NCBI GenBank assembly: GCA_029204225.1
Contig: CM055106.1
Span: 24,064,221-24,128,220 of the forward strand
From: Diphasiastrum complanatum
Lineage: Eukaryota; Streptophyta; Lycopodiopsida; Lycopodiales; Lycopodiaceae
DNA: 64,000 nt
Direction: 5' to 3'
Shown here: positions 33,001-45,940 of the stretch, piece after piece
Numbering within the stretch: the first letter of the stretch is position 1
How the letters are laid out: every line of letters begins with the position of its first letter
Program-made: the position numbers and the translations under genes
Notes under the pieces: model-generated
Database searches by the model: none
What the model was told of the DNA's origin: nothing
The model's input: only the letters and a program-made list of their open reading frames with translations

Positions 33001-34690
33001 CAAATAACTTCGCAGCATCACGATCATAGTCGGGGTCATCTTAAGATCTTTCTTAGTCGTAGATTTATTTGTCGTCTTCCTAGAAGATTTCTTCTTCGAT
33101 GATTTTATGCACTTTGTCGAAGATTTCTGGTCAGGTTTCGAGGAGCTTTTGCTTCTCGTTGTGACTTTAAATAATATCTCCACGTCACTTGGCCAGGACT
33201 GATCTTCTGTCTTCGCCAATTTTTCTTCAATAAAGTCAATTCTCTGCACAATAGCATCATTCGAAGCTTTCACTTTCGAGTCTACAGTAGCTGGTGTTGC
33301 TACATATTGATATTTGGTCGCGACTTCTGCGGCTGAGGGCAGTCAGGATACTTGTGACCAGACTCTCTTCAATTTGAGCATAATGGTACATAACCAATCG
33401 GCTTTTGCGGCTGAGGACAGTCAGGTGAAAATTGTCCCAGCTCTCCACAGTTATGGCAGTTGTCCGACACTAGTTTAGTCGCGGTTTGAGACTTTGCTGG
33501 TCCAACAAATTCAGGAGGATTATGTTGCAGTACACTGAACATAGTTAGTAGTCGCATCATTTTGAAAAATAAAAAGTACCTCCTGGGCAGGATCTTCAAC
33601 ATATTTGACATTCACAGTGGTGCGTCTTCCTTGGTGTGTCCTGAAGTTCCACATTTTGTAATCGTACACCACATTCCTGAGTTAGAAGAAGATGCTTTCG
33701 GTCTTTTATCTGCGACTTCAGAGATCTACACTTTCAAGTCATTAAGCTTTTTATTAAAGTCAGCCATATTACTCTTCCAAAGCTTTTCAACTTTAGAAAT
33801 TGACGACTTATCCTCGACAACTTTCATGTCGTCCTTTTGTTTGTATCATCGTTTATTATTTCTCTCTCCTTTGTTAGCTTCTGATTCTAATGAATCGCTG
33901 CTTTCAGATTCCGAACTTGAAGAACTGGTACTTGAATCAGAATCTGAATCATCATCGTTGTCACAAGAATTAGTCTCCGACTTTCGGGATTTCTTAGTTG
34001 ATCGTTGCTTTCGTGCTAGTTTTGAGGTCTCCAAATTTGCGGCACTAGCTATTACTGCTGCTAAGGAGGTCATGTCCTCTTGTCTGCAATAACGATCAAT
34101 CTTTGGTGGTGAACCAACCAAAAATCATTCGATCTGCATATCAACGGGATATACATTGGTTAGTTTTCCTATGAGATTTTTAACCTTTCGTGTATATTTA
34201 CGAAGGGATTCTTTACTCTTCTTTTGAACATTGTTCAGATGTCCAAGAATTCTCGATTTGTGACCAATTTCTCTGAAGTGGTTCAGAAACACATCTTTTA
34301 GTAGGTAATCAGGTTCCTACATGGCCTGGTTCAGCTTGACTGTACCAGATGCGCGTCTGTTTTCTTAGCAAACCAGGGAAGATTTGTAGTTTGTCTACGT
34401 TAGTACCTTCGTTATTCGCATTAGTGATTGACTTGAATTGAAAGACATAGCTATCTGCATCGTCAGAAGAAATTTCTTCAAAATAATCATACTTAATTTT
34501 TGATATAGAAGTGAAACGTGTAGGAGTGCCTTCCATACTGAAGCTAATTAGGAGTTCAAGTAACTAAGCAGTGATTTCGTCTAGATTTCTTCGACTAGTA
34601 TTATCACTTTGTCTTCGTAAAAATTCCTCTCTAAGCTTACGACATCGTTCTAATCTGGATTCTCTATCTGACATACACTAGAGATGGAGA
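30050..34690 (-). mobile_element. Ty3/gypsy element with internal deletion
   Basis: Read right to left: gag (34536-34309, DSYVFQFKSITNANNEGTNV), acidic Ser tract, zinc knuckles near 33450 and 33340 (CHNCGELGQFSPDC has Gln where His is expected), protease (32740-32501, VPIDYGSSVNIITEDIA: the D-S/T-G triad is now DYG), RT N-terminus (31850-31700, EYQDVFVWSLDDLKGI), RT core at 31345-31305 (MPFGLCNAPATFQR), IFIDYFCVYSD near 31240-31210 (catalytic FxDD changed to DY), then RT thumb (LRAFLGHVGYYQRFI). At about 30920 the frame jumps directly from LTHLLK to WWPTVFMDVS, so RNase H and the integrase zinc domain are missing. Integrase core (WGIDFVGPIKPVTRHSEFHY) and C-terminus follow. The deletion, frameshifts and lost catalytic residues mean it is inactive. 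Confidence 0.85.
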
Positions 34691-34726
34691 TGGATCTGTC
34701 AGATTTCTTATAACTTTCCTAAACTA

Positions 34727-34744
34727 TCCCCAGCAACGGCGCCA
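34727..34744 (-). other. gypsy primer-binding site (tRNA-Asp)
   Basis: TCCCCAGCAACGGCGCCA on the plus strand equals the 3' end of plant tRNA-Asp with one mismatch, so the element's sense strand carries TGGCGCCGTTGCTGGGGA. It sets the inner edge of the 5' LTR at 34750. Confidence 0.85.
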
Positions 34745-34749
34745 AAAAT

Positions 34750-36020
34750 TGGTATATGTCATACTATACCAACAAGGTTAATATAGATTTTGTAGCAAAT
34801 AGTGTCATTCCCATAGAGGACGGTGTTAGAACGTTATGTTTTTGGTACAATTTATGACATGTGGTGTCGAGTTTTATTCTGGTTGTCGACAGACTTTAAA
34901 AAGTAACCAGTATTACTTATATTTGGGTGTGTGGTGTTGATAATTTTGAAAACAATAATTTGGCCTCTATCGAATCAAATGAAACGCGTTCTATAGACGA
35001 GATGTTCTCAGAGTAGTAGTACAACAATACTACACTCTGGCTGATTAAGGTGTCAACAAAGAGTCAAGAAATGTTCCTTGTATTTGCGACTGTACAGACA
35101 ATTAATTAATCATGTTCGTGAACTATTCGTTTCTAAATAGAAGTCCTGAACAACTAAAGTCCAAATTAAAGGTTAAAGAATACGAATGGCTTTAGAGCAC
35201 GTTAGAGTCTTATGTCAATGACAATCAAGAAAAAAAATCAAAGACTCAATTCTTCGGAAAGGGACTGTCATCTCATATGTATACATACATATTCATTCAA
35301 TGATCGTGCTAGATTGTACCAAAGATAGTCGTTATTCGAGTGCCAAAAAGAAAGTATTCGTGACAAACGAATAAGATAGTTTTAAGACAGTTCTTTAGAG
35401 CATGCTTTACGGATACACAACAAACGACTGTAATGCACTAGAGAGTCTGTCTAATCAGAGAGTAATTCATGTAATGCATAAGAGATTGTTAGCAGACTCA
35501 AGATCACTCACACTCAGTAGTGTGGAGAATAGAGATAGAAGAGAATAACTCACAGAACTCTATTCAATTCTTCAATCTCTTACATATGCATAAACTCTTC
35601 TCTCTCGATACTCGAGACTGAAGTGTGAGATCAATATATGTTCTACAGGACAAACAAACACACCTCTAAAACAACAGGTGCGTCGCTCTCGCGAAAGTGT
35701 CTAGTTAACAATGAGACTTGAAATACATTCAATTATACCATGAAAGGTACACTTAACTACGAGTTAAAGTTACTCTAGTTTAACATGTCTTTTCGTAACT
35801 AGTCGTTTCATGTGGACGACCTAGTAAAGGTTATCCAAGGTAATGTCGTTCCTATTAAAAGTCTTGTCCTTAATTTCAAGGCAAGTACTTAGGAGATATA
35901 TTCCCGAAAAATGACTTTAGGCCTCTCCATGATTTATACTTAACAGCTCATATCTTCATTTTCGAGTATATCATGCCATATTTATGTTGATATTCAATTT
36001 TTAACAATAAGGTGGCATCA
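34750..36020 (-). repeat. probable 5' LTR of the gypsy element
   Basis: Begins TGGTATATGTC six bases from the primer site. The outer end is put at GGTGGCATCA (36020) from the TG/CA rule. Length is about 1.27 kb and it is non-coding. No matching 3' LTR is found left of 30050. Confidence 0.5.
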
Positions 36021-36022
36021 CA

Positions 36023-36074
36023 TGTGTGTGTGTGTGTGGGTGTGTTTAACATTTCGCATTGATTTAAAATTTAA

Positions 36075-36138
<64 letters not shown>

Positions 36139-36163
36139 TGTGTGTGTGTGTGTGTGTGTGTGT
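36023..36163. repeat. compound (GT)n-(GA)n-(GT)n microsatellite
   Basis: GT tract at 36023-36046, a ~30-bp spacer, pure GA at 36078-36135, then GT again at 36136-36162. Confidence 0.9.
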
Positions 36164-36301
36164 TATATACATTAGTTTAGGGTATTCAAGAGGGATAGAT
36201 AAATAAATAGTATCATGAGAGTCCATCAATATACATTTTGTTGAGTTGATCTGAAAAAACTTTGAGTTATCATTTCTAATCGTGGCATTGCTTCCACGAT
36301 A

Positions 36302-36450
36302 TATGACCTTAAACCATTTAATTTTATGTCAAAAAAAAAAGTATTTGTTGTTAGTCTCATAATTGACTTCATAAATATGCTGCAATGTGCCGACATAGTC
36401 TAGGTCGTCCGAAGTGACATTAGGGTCCCTCGTACTAGGAAAATCAATTC
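36302..36450 (-). pseudogene. CACTA TNP2 C-terminal (DUF4216-like) scrap
   Basis: Minus strand reads VRDPN, DDLDYVGTLQHIYEVNYETN and a FDIK segment. It matches 63170-63290 (plus) and is related to LLSSQLDYCGTINDILEVGF of the TNP2 gene at 44 kb. Confidence 0.55.
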
Positions 36451-37609
36451 TCTGATACTAAAAAGTTGAAAGGAACTAAAGAGTTTGATATCAATTTGAT
36501 ATCGTGAAAGATATCAAGTATTAGAGCTTTCACTCTGATATCGAAATAATATTAGGCCCTAAAGATCACAAGTCTGATATCGTGACAATTTAGATAAAGA
36601 AAAGTGATCTAGCACTGATACTATGATAGACGCTCTGACACCACATCGAAAATAGGATAGATAATATAACAACAGAAACTTCCTACTTTCAATGCATGAC
36701 TACGCCTACCAAAAATTGAACAAAGTAGTAGTGATGAAAATCACATTCAATCTTTAGCAACTAACTTGAAATTGCCTAATACTAAGTGATTACGTAGCCA
36801 AACTTAAAGTCTAATTTATACTAAGTAATTACGTCATCAAATGCGATTGCCAGTTGGTTGGTGTCCGCTGGCATTCATCCAGTTCAGAAATTGATTGCTG
36901 ATAAACGATGAAAACTGGTCGTAAATAGTCTGTCTGCATAAATAAACCAAACTGTTACTCTATAGAAATGAACTAAAATTGCCACAGACGAAGGTGTCGC
37001 AAAAAGGCAACAGTGTCAAGTTTTTGCGAAAAATCTGACAGTGCCCTTAAATCTCATGTAGGTTTTCCCACACTTTGCTAGAGTCATTTTCTTAACATTT
37101 TAGGCACTTTGAAAAATGTGAGAAATACAACTCTGCATTTTTACTCGTAATTTTTGTCAGGCGAAAAATACGAAAAAGGAAACACTGCATTTTTTACAAG
37201 AGATTCCTAACAGGCAAAAAATGGGACACTGTTGTCAAACTCCATGTATTTCTGCAAACTATGTAAAAACACTTGTAATTCTGCAGACTGTATAAAAACA
37301 CAAGAAAATCCGCAGAACTGGATAAGCAATGGATGTAGATTAAATCGATTAGTCGATTAGTAAGAAGGAGAATAATCCAACACATTTGACATTCCTACAT
37401 TCCTAGATCTTGCACTTTCACAAATTCTTTTCTACATTCCTACAAACCATCTTCCCAGTCCAATTTTCATATTATTTAAATTTTACGTTTTCAAAATTTT
37501 AAATTTCTCACTTTCACATTCTAGTCTAGTCACTACTCACTTTCTAGTTCACTATTGATGCAATAATTTCCATACTAATTATGAGAAATGCATGGTCACC
37601 TCAGGTAGG
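36451..37609. other. unassigned DNA with GATATC repeats
   Basis: No coding frame that I can recognise. 36480-36620 carries several near-identical TCTGATATCG / TTTGATATCG units. The rest is ordinary AT-rich sequence running into the copia L leader. Confidence 0.4.
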
Positions 37610-37620
37610 CTCTGATACCA
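37609..37620 (-). other. primer-binding site of copia L
   Basis: GCTCTGATACCA on the plus strand, i.e. TGGTATCAGAGC in the element's sense, immediately beside the LTR that starts at 37621. Confidence 0.8.
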
Positions 37621-38218
37621 TGTTGAATTTCACAATTAGTGGAGTGTCCACTAAGTGTGATTTAGATCTCCTAAGGTGTGTAAATGCACAATGATCAAGA
37701 TTAGATTGAGATTCAAGATCTATCTCACTCTCAAAGGCAAAAACACACTACCACATGCATTAACTCAAAACCAAAGTACATACACACGTGTGGGAAGTTC
37801 TCCCTCAAAAAACTAAGTATGGAAAAGGCCAACTCTCGGGTAGAGAGAGAATGCAATCAATAGGTCTTGGGAAGAGAGAGAAAACAAGTAAACACTTGGA
37901 CTCAAAAACTTGATTGATCTCCAAATTACTTAGAAAAAAATGAGAAGTGCAATGAGACTAGTAGATCCATGAGGTAGTTCACCCTCGAAAACCATTGGAT
38001 CTCATTTCTATCACCTCTTGATTCTATTGGACCATTGATGCATCCACCTCTTGATTCTATTGGATCATTCTCAAGCATAACTCGAATCCTATTGGACCAT
38101 TGATGCTTCACCTCTTAATTCTATTGGACCTCTTGAATTTTGATTTGTCACTCATCCAATAACAACAATACAACCTATCTAGCTGGAGTTCTACCACTTA
38201 CACTACTTTGGCTCAACA
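37621..38218 (-). repeat. LTR of copia L with internal minisatellite
   Basis: TGTTGAATTTCAC to GGCTCAACA, 598 bp, TG...CA ends. Between about 37990 and 38130 it holds four units of a ~22-bp repeat, CACCTCTTGATTCTATTGGA, with small variations. Confidence 0.7.
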
Positions 38219-39330
38219 GAGGCTTTACATGTGGATTTGACCAATTTGCCATGTATGCCAATTTTTGAAGAAACAAAGTGTTTTGAGCCACAAAGCTTTG
38301 CTAGCTTTCGAGCTCAAGTCTGCTGAAACACAAGGGAGTTGCCCAGACACGAACACTAGATCTTTGAGGACTGAAGACCCGAATATGATGATAAAATGTT
38401 CATTGACTGAAGGCCACTTGAACATGAAGGATAAACATTTGTGGACCCAAGGCAACCTAATGGCAAAGCAAAAGAGGGAGAAGAAGTAATGAATGCCCAA
38501 GGGGTGGCGGATTCGTCAAAGTACAAAGGTGATCATGAAAGTACAAGGAGAACGTCATCCTCTAGAGACTGACAAGATACAATTGGGACGGGCCTAATCA
38601 GCCGTTCTTGTAATCTCCTGATCTGCTAATCGTGTCCTCCTCTCTATATACATGGAGATCGTAATTATTGATTATGTAGAAGCAAGGAATCAGATTGGTA
38701 GTATACCAATGTAAGCTGAGCACTGTGTAGCTAGCCAAAATGTTCAAGAAGTCTGCTAGTAAGCGCGACAAGTTTTGATTTGCAAAAGAAAAAGTTTCTT
38801 TTGTGTTGACGCATTGTGGGGTTTGTCACAACAACACTGATTATCTGATAAGCAATAGATGTTTTATGTAGATGAGTTTTTTGTCTTGAATACGATCGAA
38901 TTCTTAATTGTCTGATAGTTGTATGTCTGCACTCAGCTGGTTTAATCTCATTTTGCACACTAGTTTTGTCTTGTTGAATGCATGAACAAATTACACATAA
39001 GCAAACTTACACACCTTGGAGGATTGTAGATCCTGTGACAGAGGGTAGTAGACCCAAGGACATAATCAAATTCCATCTAGATTTATATTCTATGAGGGTC
39101 TCAACAATGGTATCAGAGTGTTTGACACTCTACACATCACGATAGAGATTTTCTCAACAGTGGTATCAGAGCTTCCTATCTCATATCTAAGAACCCTAAC
39201 ATAGCTTAAGAGCTATCAAATCTAGGAACAAGCATTCAAAACAAGAAACTAGAAAAACAGCTGAAGAACACAATCTACAACAATGGCATTGATCAACAGT
39301 ATACAGTCAAAGATCTACCAAGTTACAGAA
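38219..39330 (+). mobile_element. copia M: LTR 3' part, primer site, first codons of gag
   Basis: TGGTATCAGAGC at 39161-39172 follows CTCAACA, the typical LTR end. A near copy of this junction (CTCAACAATGGTATCAGAG) sits about 53 bp upstream. CTCTATATACATGGAGATC near 38641 is a plausible LTR TATA box. A gag-like start, MALINSIQSKIYQVTE, is at 39282-39330, then a stop. The LTR's left end is not defined and the rest of the element is missing. Confidence 0.6.
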
Positions 39331-40148
39331 TGATACGTGAAATTGATACACAGTATTGATTTCTCATATAATTAAGCTCTTACTATTATTATAAATGAAG
39401 ATGATATAGGAGATCGATATTTGCTGGTGTCAATTTCACATATCATAAATGACAAATGATATGAAAAATAGATATACCTAGTATCGATTTCTCGTATTAG
39501 CTTGACAAAAGATATTTACCTCCTCTACATTCTTGGGTTTTCCACCATGTCCATATCAGTTTCATCATACGAGCCATCCATGTCTACGGGGAAACTCTCT
39601 ATTTCCACTTGCACGATTTTGCTCTCAAACTTTCTCTTGGAACTTGAAGTTTGGTCTCAAGACAGGACCATAGGAAGTGCAAATATCGCTAATTCTGTGA
39701 GCTCTTAAATTGAGTCGAAATTTCAAAATGAGCATGTTGTTCTACAATACTCATGTTCTGAGTCTGGATTTAATCTTGAACGTCCCATTTTAAAAAGTGT
39801 TGAGTCTTCTTTCTTGCTTTGTCCTTTGATTCCATTATTCAATGCAATATCGAGGGAGGTCAATTCGAGTGTAATATTGGAGAATCTCATCAATGCACAT
39901 GTGATCAAAGTCTTTCGATACATGATGAAGATATTGATTCTCAAAGTATAGCACCTTGGACCATACTTGAGTCTATTAATTACTCACAAGAGCGACTGAT
40001 TGATTGATCATAAAACAAATGCAAACTAGACACAAAATTGAGATCTAGATTGACAATTTTACATGCATAAAGCAAGAGCAACCCAAAATCATTAGCCAAA
40101 AGTGATGTACACCACACACACGTGTGAAATAGGACTCAGTACGGCCTA
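39331..40148 (-). other. possible decayed coding DNA, unknown
   Basis: The minus strand has overlapping frames such as ALMRFSNITLELTSLDIALN (39890-39830) and KFESKIVQVEIESFPVDMDG (39635-39575) that look protein-like but are broken by stops. The family is not recognised. 39340-39500 repeats ATCGATTTCTC/TATTGATTTCTC units. Confidence 0.3.
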
Positions 40149-41610
40149 TGTAGGAAAAATAGTAATTAATCTTCCAAAGAGAACACAATGAAAGTTTGAA
40201 TTAATCAAACTAATATCAGTGTCCTAGATAAATTTTAGCTTCATTTAGGTCAGTGATCTCAAATATGTTAGAAATGTCTCTTTTGACATATGAAATTAAC
40301 TTATCTCTTCTTGTAATCTAACAAAATTTGTTTCGAGGAAACAAAATATGAGGTGGATCCAGAATCAAGTACTACTTCTTGAATTGAATTAGATAAACAA
40401 TATAGATCAGCACTAACATAAGCTGTCGAGTTTCTTGTCGTCCTGTCTTCTACTGCTCTGGAGGATTATGCTTTGTCTTCGACATAGTTTGAATCTGAAG
40501 GTTCACTTCGATTCTGCTTATTTTTTTTTTAGGATTCTGATAACAGTCTACTGCTACGTGACCTTGTTTATGACAATGAATTCATTCAATTTTGGATTTA
40601 ACCTACACTTTTCTTCTATGTGACCTGATTTTCTACATCTGTTGCAGGTCTTCTTATCACTAGAATTCTTTTGTTGTTTACTAGATTGTTGTTCATTTGT
40701 CTTAGACTCATTCTTCTTAGACGACTCCCTCTTAAACTTAGACTTCTTAGAAGATTTATTCTTCTGAGTAAATAGAGCATTTTCTGAATCACCATTGTCG
40801 ACATAGCATTCACGAGCTTCTATTTCTTCTTTAACTTTGTCTCTTGTCTTTTGAAGTGTCATTGTTGCATCTTTCGTCAATAAGGTTCGAGTGGTGTGGA
40901 ATGACCTGCATAGGGCTTGAAGAAAATAACTAAGCTGTTTTCCCTTAGAAATTGTATTTTCTGTACCAAAATTCTACAAGGAAATAAAAGATCTTTGATG
41001 TTTTGCATGAATGTGTTTAGGTCTTTGTCGTCCCACTATAGGTAAGTTGACTGGTCTTCCAAGAACATGATTTGATTACGAGATCGAGTCTCATTCTTGG
41101 TTTGCAGTTCTTCCCATAAATCCTTTGCGTTCAAAATTGATGTAAGATCTAGCATTATATTGTCATGCACTAATAATGCAATAATTGCTATAGCTTTGTC
41201 ATTTTTTTAACTCCATTCTCGAAATTCTTTGCCAGGAGTAGCTACTGGCTTCTCCTCTATTGGTTCTACCCATTGCCATAGACCTTCGCCCTTCAACAAG
41301 AGTGAAGTCTTTAATTTCCAAATCAAGTAGTTTGAACCTTCTGGATCCAAGATTGTAGTGATTTTAGCTTGAATATTGATAATCGACGACATCTTTTATT
41401 TCTGAATAACCTCCAGATAGCGGCTTGCTATTGGATGTATGAAGAATGCTGAGAGAGATGATCTGATTTGTTCAGATATCACTGTATCAGTTTTAATTCC
41501 GTATGATACCACTGTAGAAAAAATAGTAATTATTCTTCCACAGAGAACACGATGAAAGTTTGAATAAATCAAACTAATATCAGTGTCTTCAATCAGGACT
41601 GTATCTGATC
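40149..41610 (-). mobile_element. mini copia K: LTR piece, protease start, gag, leader, LTR
   Basis: An ~80-bp LTR piece at 40149-40232 matches 41513-41600 in the same orientation. Between them, reading right to left, are gag (41392-41207, DPEGSNYLIWKLKTSLLLKG; then about 41100-40554 with zinc knuckle CNRCRKSGHIEEKC near 40640) and the protease motif VVLDSGSTSYFVSS near 40370. Integrase, RT and RNase H are absent, so this is either a deletion derivative or a gag-only non-autonomous form. The primer site is altered (GTGGTATCATACGG). Confidence 0.65.
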
Positions 41611-41939
41611 TATGTGCTAATAGAACAATATTAGCTCTGATTGAATATGCGTGCAAAAATTATATGTAGAAGTAAGATACAACTTAAGACAATTTAGACA
41701 ATAAGAAACTATTGATAAAAAAAAAAAATTATAGCTCTGAATCTAGTTCATCAATATACATCTCTTGTTGTCTTATCTCGCAGACTATACGAGTTTTGAT
41801 GAAAAACTCGAACGTGAATTCTGAAAAGAAGAGATTCGTACCTTTCAGCCAAGAAATCCCAAAACATCAGCCATGCAAGGACAACTCTGATCAGCTAGTG
41901 AGCGCGCGATCCACAGCGAGAACCAAAGAGAAAGATAGA

Positions 41940-43108
<1,169 letters not shown>

Positions 43109-43475
43109 TTTTTAAAATGGGTCACGCGAGGAGCGGAATGCTCGAGCCTCGGGTCCGGTATTTGGCCTTGGAATAAGCCCACCAAATTTGAACTTGGTTT
43201 TGAAACATTTATAGAGAGGAATATAGAGAGGGTTATAAATCCACTAGAAGGCCTCGGAACATACATCTGAATATTGAATCTAGTTTGAGGGGTATACCGA
43301 GGTTGACCTCGGATTAAGCCTACCAAATTTGAACTTGTTTTTGAGACATTCATAGTGAGGGTTATAAAGAGGGTCTAGGTGGCCAGAGGCATTCCAAGAC
43401 ACTCTGCCAACCAAGAGTAATACCGAGGCTGATGAAAACAGGGTCCCTCGGAATAACCCACGGTATAAAATAGAA
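43109..43475. repeat. CACTA subterminal repeat region, left end of TNP2 element
   Basis: Repeated CCTCGG / TATACCGAGG motifs and a duplicated ~75-bp unit (CACCAAATTTGAACTTGGTT near 43180 and TACCAAATTTGAACTTGTTT near 43320, each followed by GA.ACATT.ATAG). The motif type equals that at 9476-9800. Confidence 0.65.
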
Positions 43476-43727
43476 TGTAAATGGATCTCACTTTTGGAAT
43501 TTGTTACCTATCAACACATTGAATTCCATTTTCTATCAACATGGTTGCCATATGCACAAGTGAATAAAGAAATTTATGTATCACAAAAAAATGATGATCA
43601 CAAATTGTGTACTCACATGCATCGACTTCTTGTTCGACGTCAATCAGTCAATCAATAAAGTGTAATTGCCTCTGTGAGCAATATGATTTATATTACAATG
43701 AGTTGAAATACATCGTACTATCTCTCT

Positions 43728-43798
43728 CATTCATTTGGTGGTTCATCATTATCATTTGTCGCATCATCATGCGACAAATCCACCAAACCAAATGAATC
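43728..43798. repeat. foldback palindrome
   Basis: ATTTGTCGCAT-CATC-ATGCGACAAAT forms a perfect 11-bp stem with a 4-base loop. It is extended outward by ATTCATTTGGTGG on the left and CCACCAAACCAAATGAAT on the right, with a 12-base bulge. Confidence 0.75.
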
Positions 43799-44119
43799 TA
43801 TCTCTATTCTACCCAAATATCTCCTATAGCTTCATCATTAATAAGCTGATGCATCACGCTCAACGTCATCATTAGCTTGTGAAGGTTGCACATGATCATC
43901 CTCCGAAATGGTGACATTGAATCCGTCATCACGATCTTGTTCATGAGGTGCAGCAAGTGGCAGCGCCATGTCCTCTAGGACATCTCTATCTTAAAAAATT
44001 TTCTTACTTCAAGGAGCGACTTGAATCACATACCACCATCTGGGATCTGAACGATCGGGGTGAAAGACCACCTGTAATTGATCGATGCTACCATACACAT
44101 ATCCATAACTATTTTATAG

Positions 44120-45770
44120 TTGCTTGCGTATTACTATACATAATATACATTTTTTGCAGTACACTGAAAATCAATTGATTGACAACAAAAGAGCATAGAC
44201 ATCTTGAAGACATCAAAGAAATGTACCTGCTCACATTGTTGTGGAAAAACAAATGTGTCACTTTAATCTGTCCAAAGCTTGGTGGAGTCAATGGAGAAAT
44301 AATCACTCTCATCTTTCCTGACAGTTGCATTGGGACCATTGCAAATAACATTGAACCATTTGACATCAAATATGAAAAAGCTGAATTGCCTAAATCCAAC
44401 TTCAAGGATGTCATTGATTGTCCCACAATAATCAAGTTGAGAAGAGAGTAAATTGGTGTCCGTCATGCTTGCTCGACTATCTTAGGTAAAATTTGCCATG
44501 ACTCCACAATCGTACGTGTTTCTATCTTTGTCAATGCGCTCCGTACGAAAGTGTCGTCCATGCATCCACAACAGTGCATTGTATTTTTTGTACTGAACAA
44601 AATGGAACTTAATGTGTTAGGGATACAACAAACATTTACAAAATTGCACGTATTAATTAACCATCTTTCGCAGATGTTGCAAGAGATGTGCATGCAAATA
44701 CTCGCCACAAACGGGACACGCATTGTAACCACTAGTTTGGAGCCCTACATTGTTACAAAACAACCAACATATTCGTGAGTCCAATTTTTGAATTGAAAGA
44801 AAATTTGTAAATGCACATAAAATTCAATATAATACCATGAATCAAACCAATAACAAGGATATCTCACCTGAACATTCCCCATAGTCAGGAAAGTTGTGCA
44901 TCATCCACATCAAGATCCCCTTTACCACAAAATCTCTTTGTGTAAGTGGTCTTGATATATCGCTCACTTGAACTCCTTGCCATAGAATCTTTAGCTCATC
45001 TATCAAGGGAGCCATATACATGTCCATATTTTTTGCCTTGTATTTTCCAGGGATAAGAAGGACGAGCATTAGGTGCCCCTTCTTTATACTTAGCCAGGGG
45101 AGGATGTTGTAGTTTACAAGGACAACCAGCCAGGTGGACCATGATGTGGAGTGCAAACTGAATGGATTCACACCGTCCATGGCCTACCCTAAATGCAAAT
45201 GGCGAGGCTCATCCCTAAATTCATGCCAAGTAGCATCCACGTGCTTCCATGCTAGATAATCGACAAACGATTGCTCGAATGCCATGTCATTAGCTCCGCA
45301 ATGTTACACTTTAAAATGTGGCGTATCCTAGGTATGATGGGAAAATGTCTTACCACCTTGGCGGGTATGGTCGCTCCTTGTAAATCTTGCCTGTAGCGAC
45401 GTTCCTCACAACGTGGACTCGTGCTTGCCTCCTCAAACTCATCTCGATATAATATGAAATCATTGGGACATGCATGGATGCTCTTGTAATCCATGCTGAC
45501 GGCGGATAGCATTTTTTTCGGCTTCTTGTTGAGACGTCGCCATGGTGTTTTAGTTAGAACCGGGTTGATAAGTGGTTTGAGAACCGAAAATAAAAAACTG
45601 CTACCCGACCAACACTGGTCACCCAAGAATAGGTCTTGAATGCCAAATACGTCGATGTTTGGACACTTGTGACATCCTTTAACCAGATGAGAAATAAAAT
45701 TTAGCAGATAAGAAATTGTGTCGTCAAGTGCACTATATATTCTTCGACAAGGCTTGGGAGGAGCCGACAA
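44120..45770 (-). pseudogene. CACTA transposase TNP2 (Transposase_21), internally deleted
   Basis: Right to left: MLSAVSMDYKSIHACPNDFI then LYRDEFEEAS, RRYRQ, VRHFPIIPRIRHI and MTWH (45520-45260) are the N-terminal TNP2 signatures. 45180-44860 has MDGVNPFSLHSTSW, LMLVLLIPGKYKAKNMDMYM, PLIDELKILWQGVQVSD and MMHNFPDYGECSG, ending at a donor-like CAG/GTGAGA. The next exon-like part (44730-44650) gives GLQTSGYNACPVCGEYLHAH. Then the DUF4216-type C-terminus follows (44540-44170: RNTYDCGVMANFT, LDYCGTINDILEVGF, KLWTD, FVFPQQCEQVHFFDV). The DUF4218 region that normally lies between is missing, and stops occur. TNP2 is the catalytic transposase of En/Spm elements and acts in the nucleus. This copy is dead. 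Confidence 0.8.
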
Positions 45771-45940
45771 TCTTTGAAAATTGTGTGTTTTTTAGAATGC
45801 ATTAATTTTGAGTCAATTTAGAATGCACCTTGGAGGAGGCAAGGAATACTATTTCTAATTTAGTCAGGGCCTCGAAATTGCCCTCGGTATACTGAATCTA
45901 GTGTGAGGTGTATACCGAGGGTCAGACAGATTCTTGAAAG
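45771..45940. repeat. CACTA subterminal repeats, right end of TNP2 element
   Basis: CCCTCGGTATACTGAATCTAG and GTATACCGAGGG lie in opposite orientation at 45881-45920, the mirror of the left end at 43109-43475. No CACTA terminal inverted repeat was identified, so the outer boundary is approximate. Confidence 0.6.

Noticed and set aside
37374-37560. Possible promoter for a host gene near 37.5 kb
   Set aside because: Only AT-rich leader DNA before a copia primer site. No gene follows on either strand.
44179-44451. Plus-strand 90-codon frame as a nucleic-acid-binding protein
   Set aside because: It is antisense to the DUF4216-like end of TNP2, whose minus-strand reading has clear family motifs.
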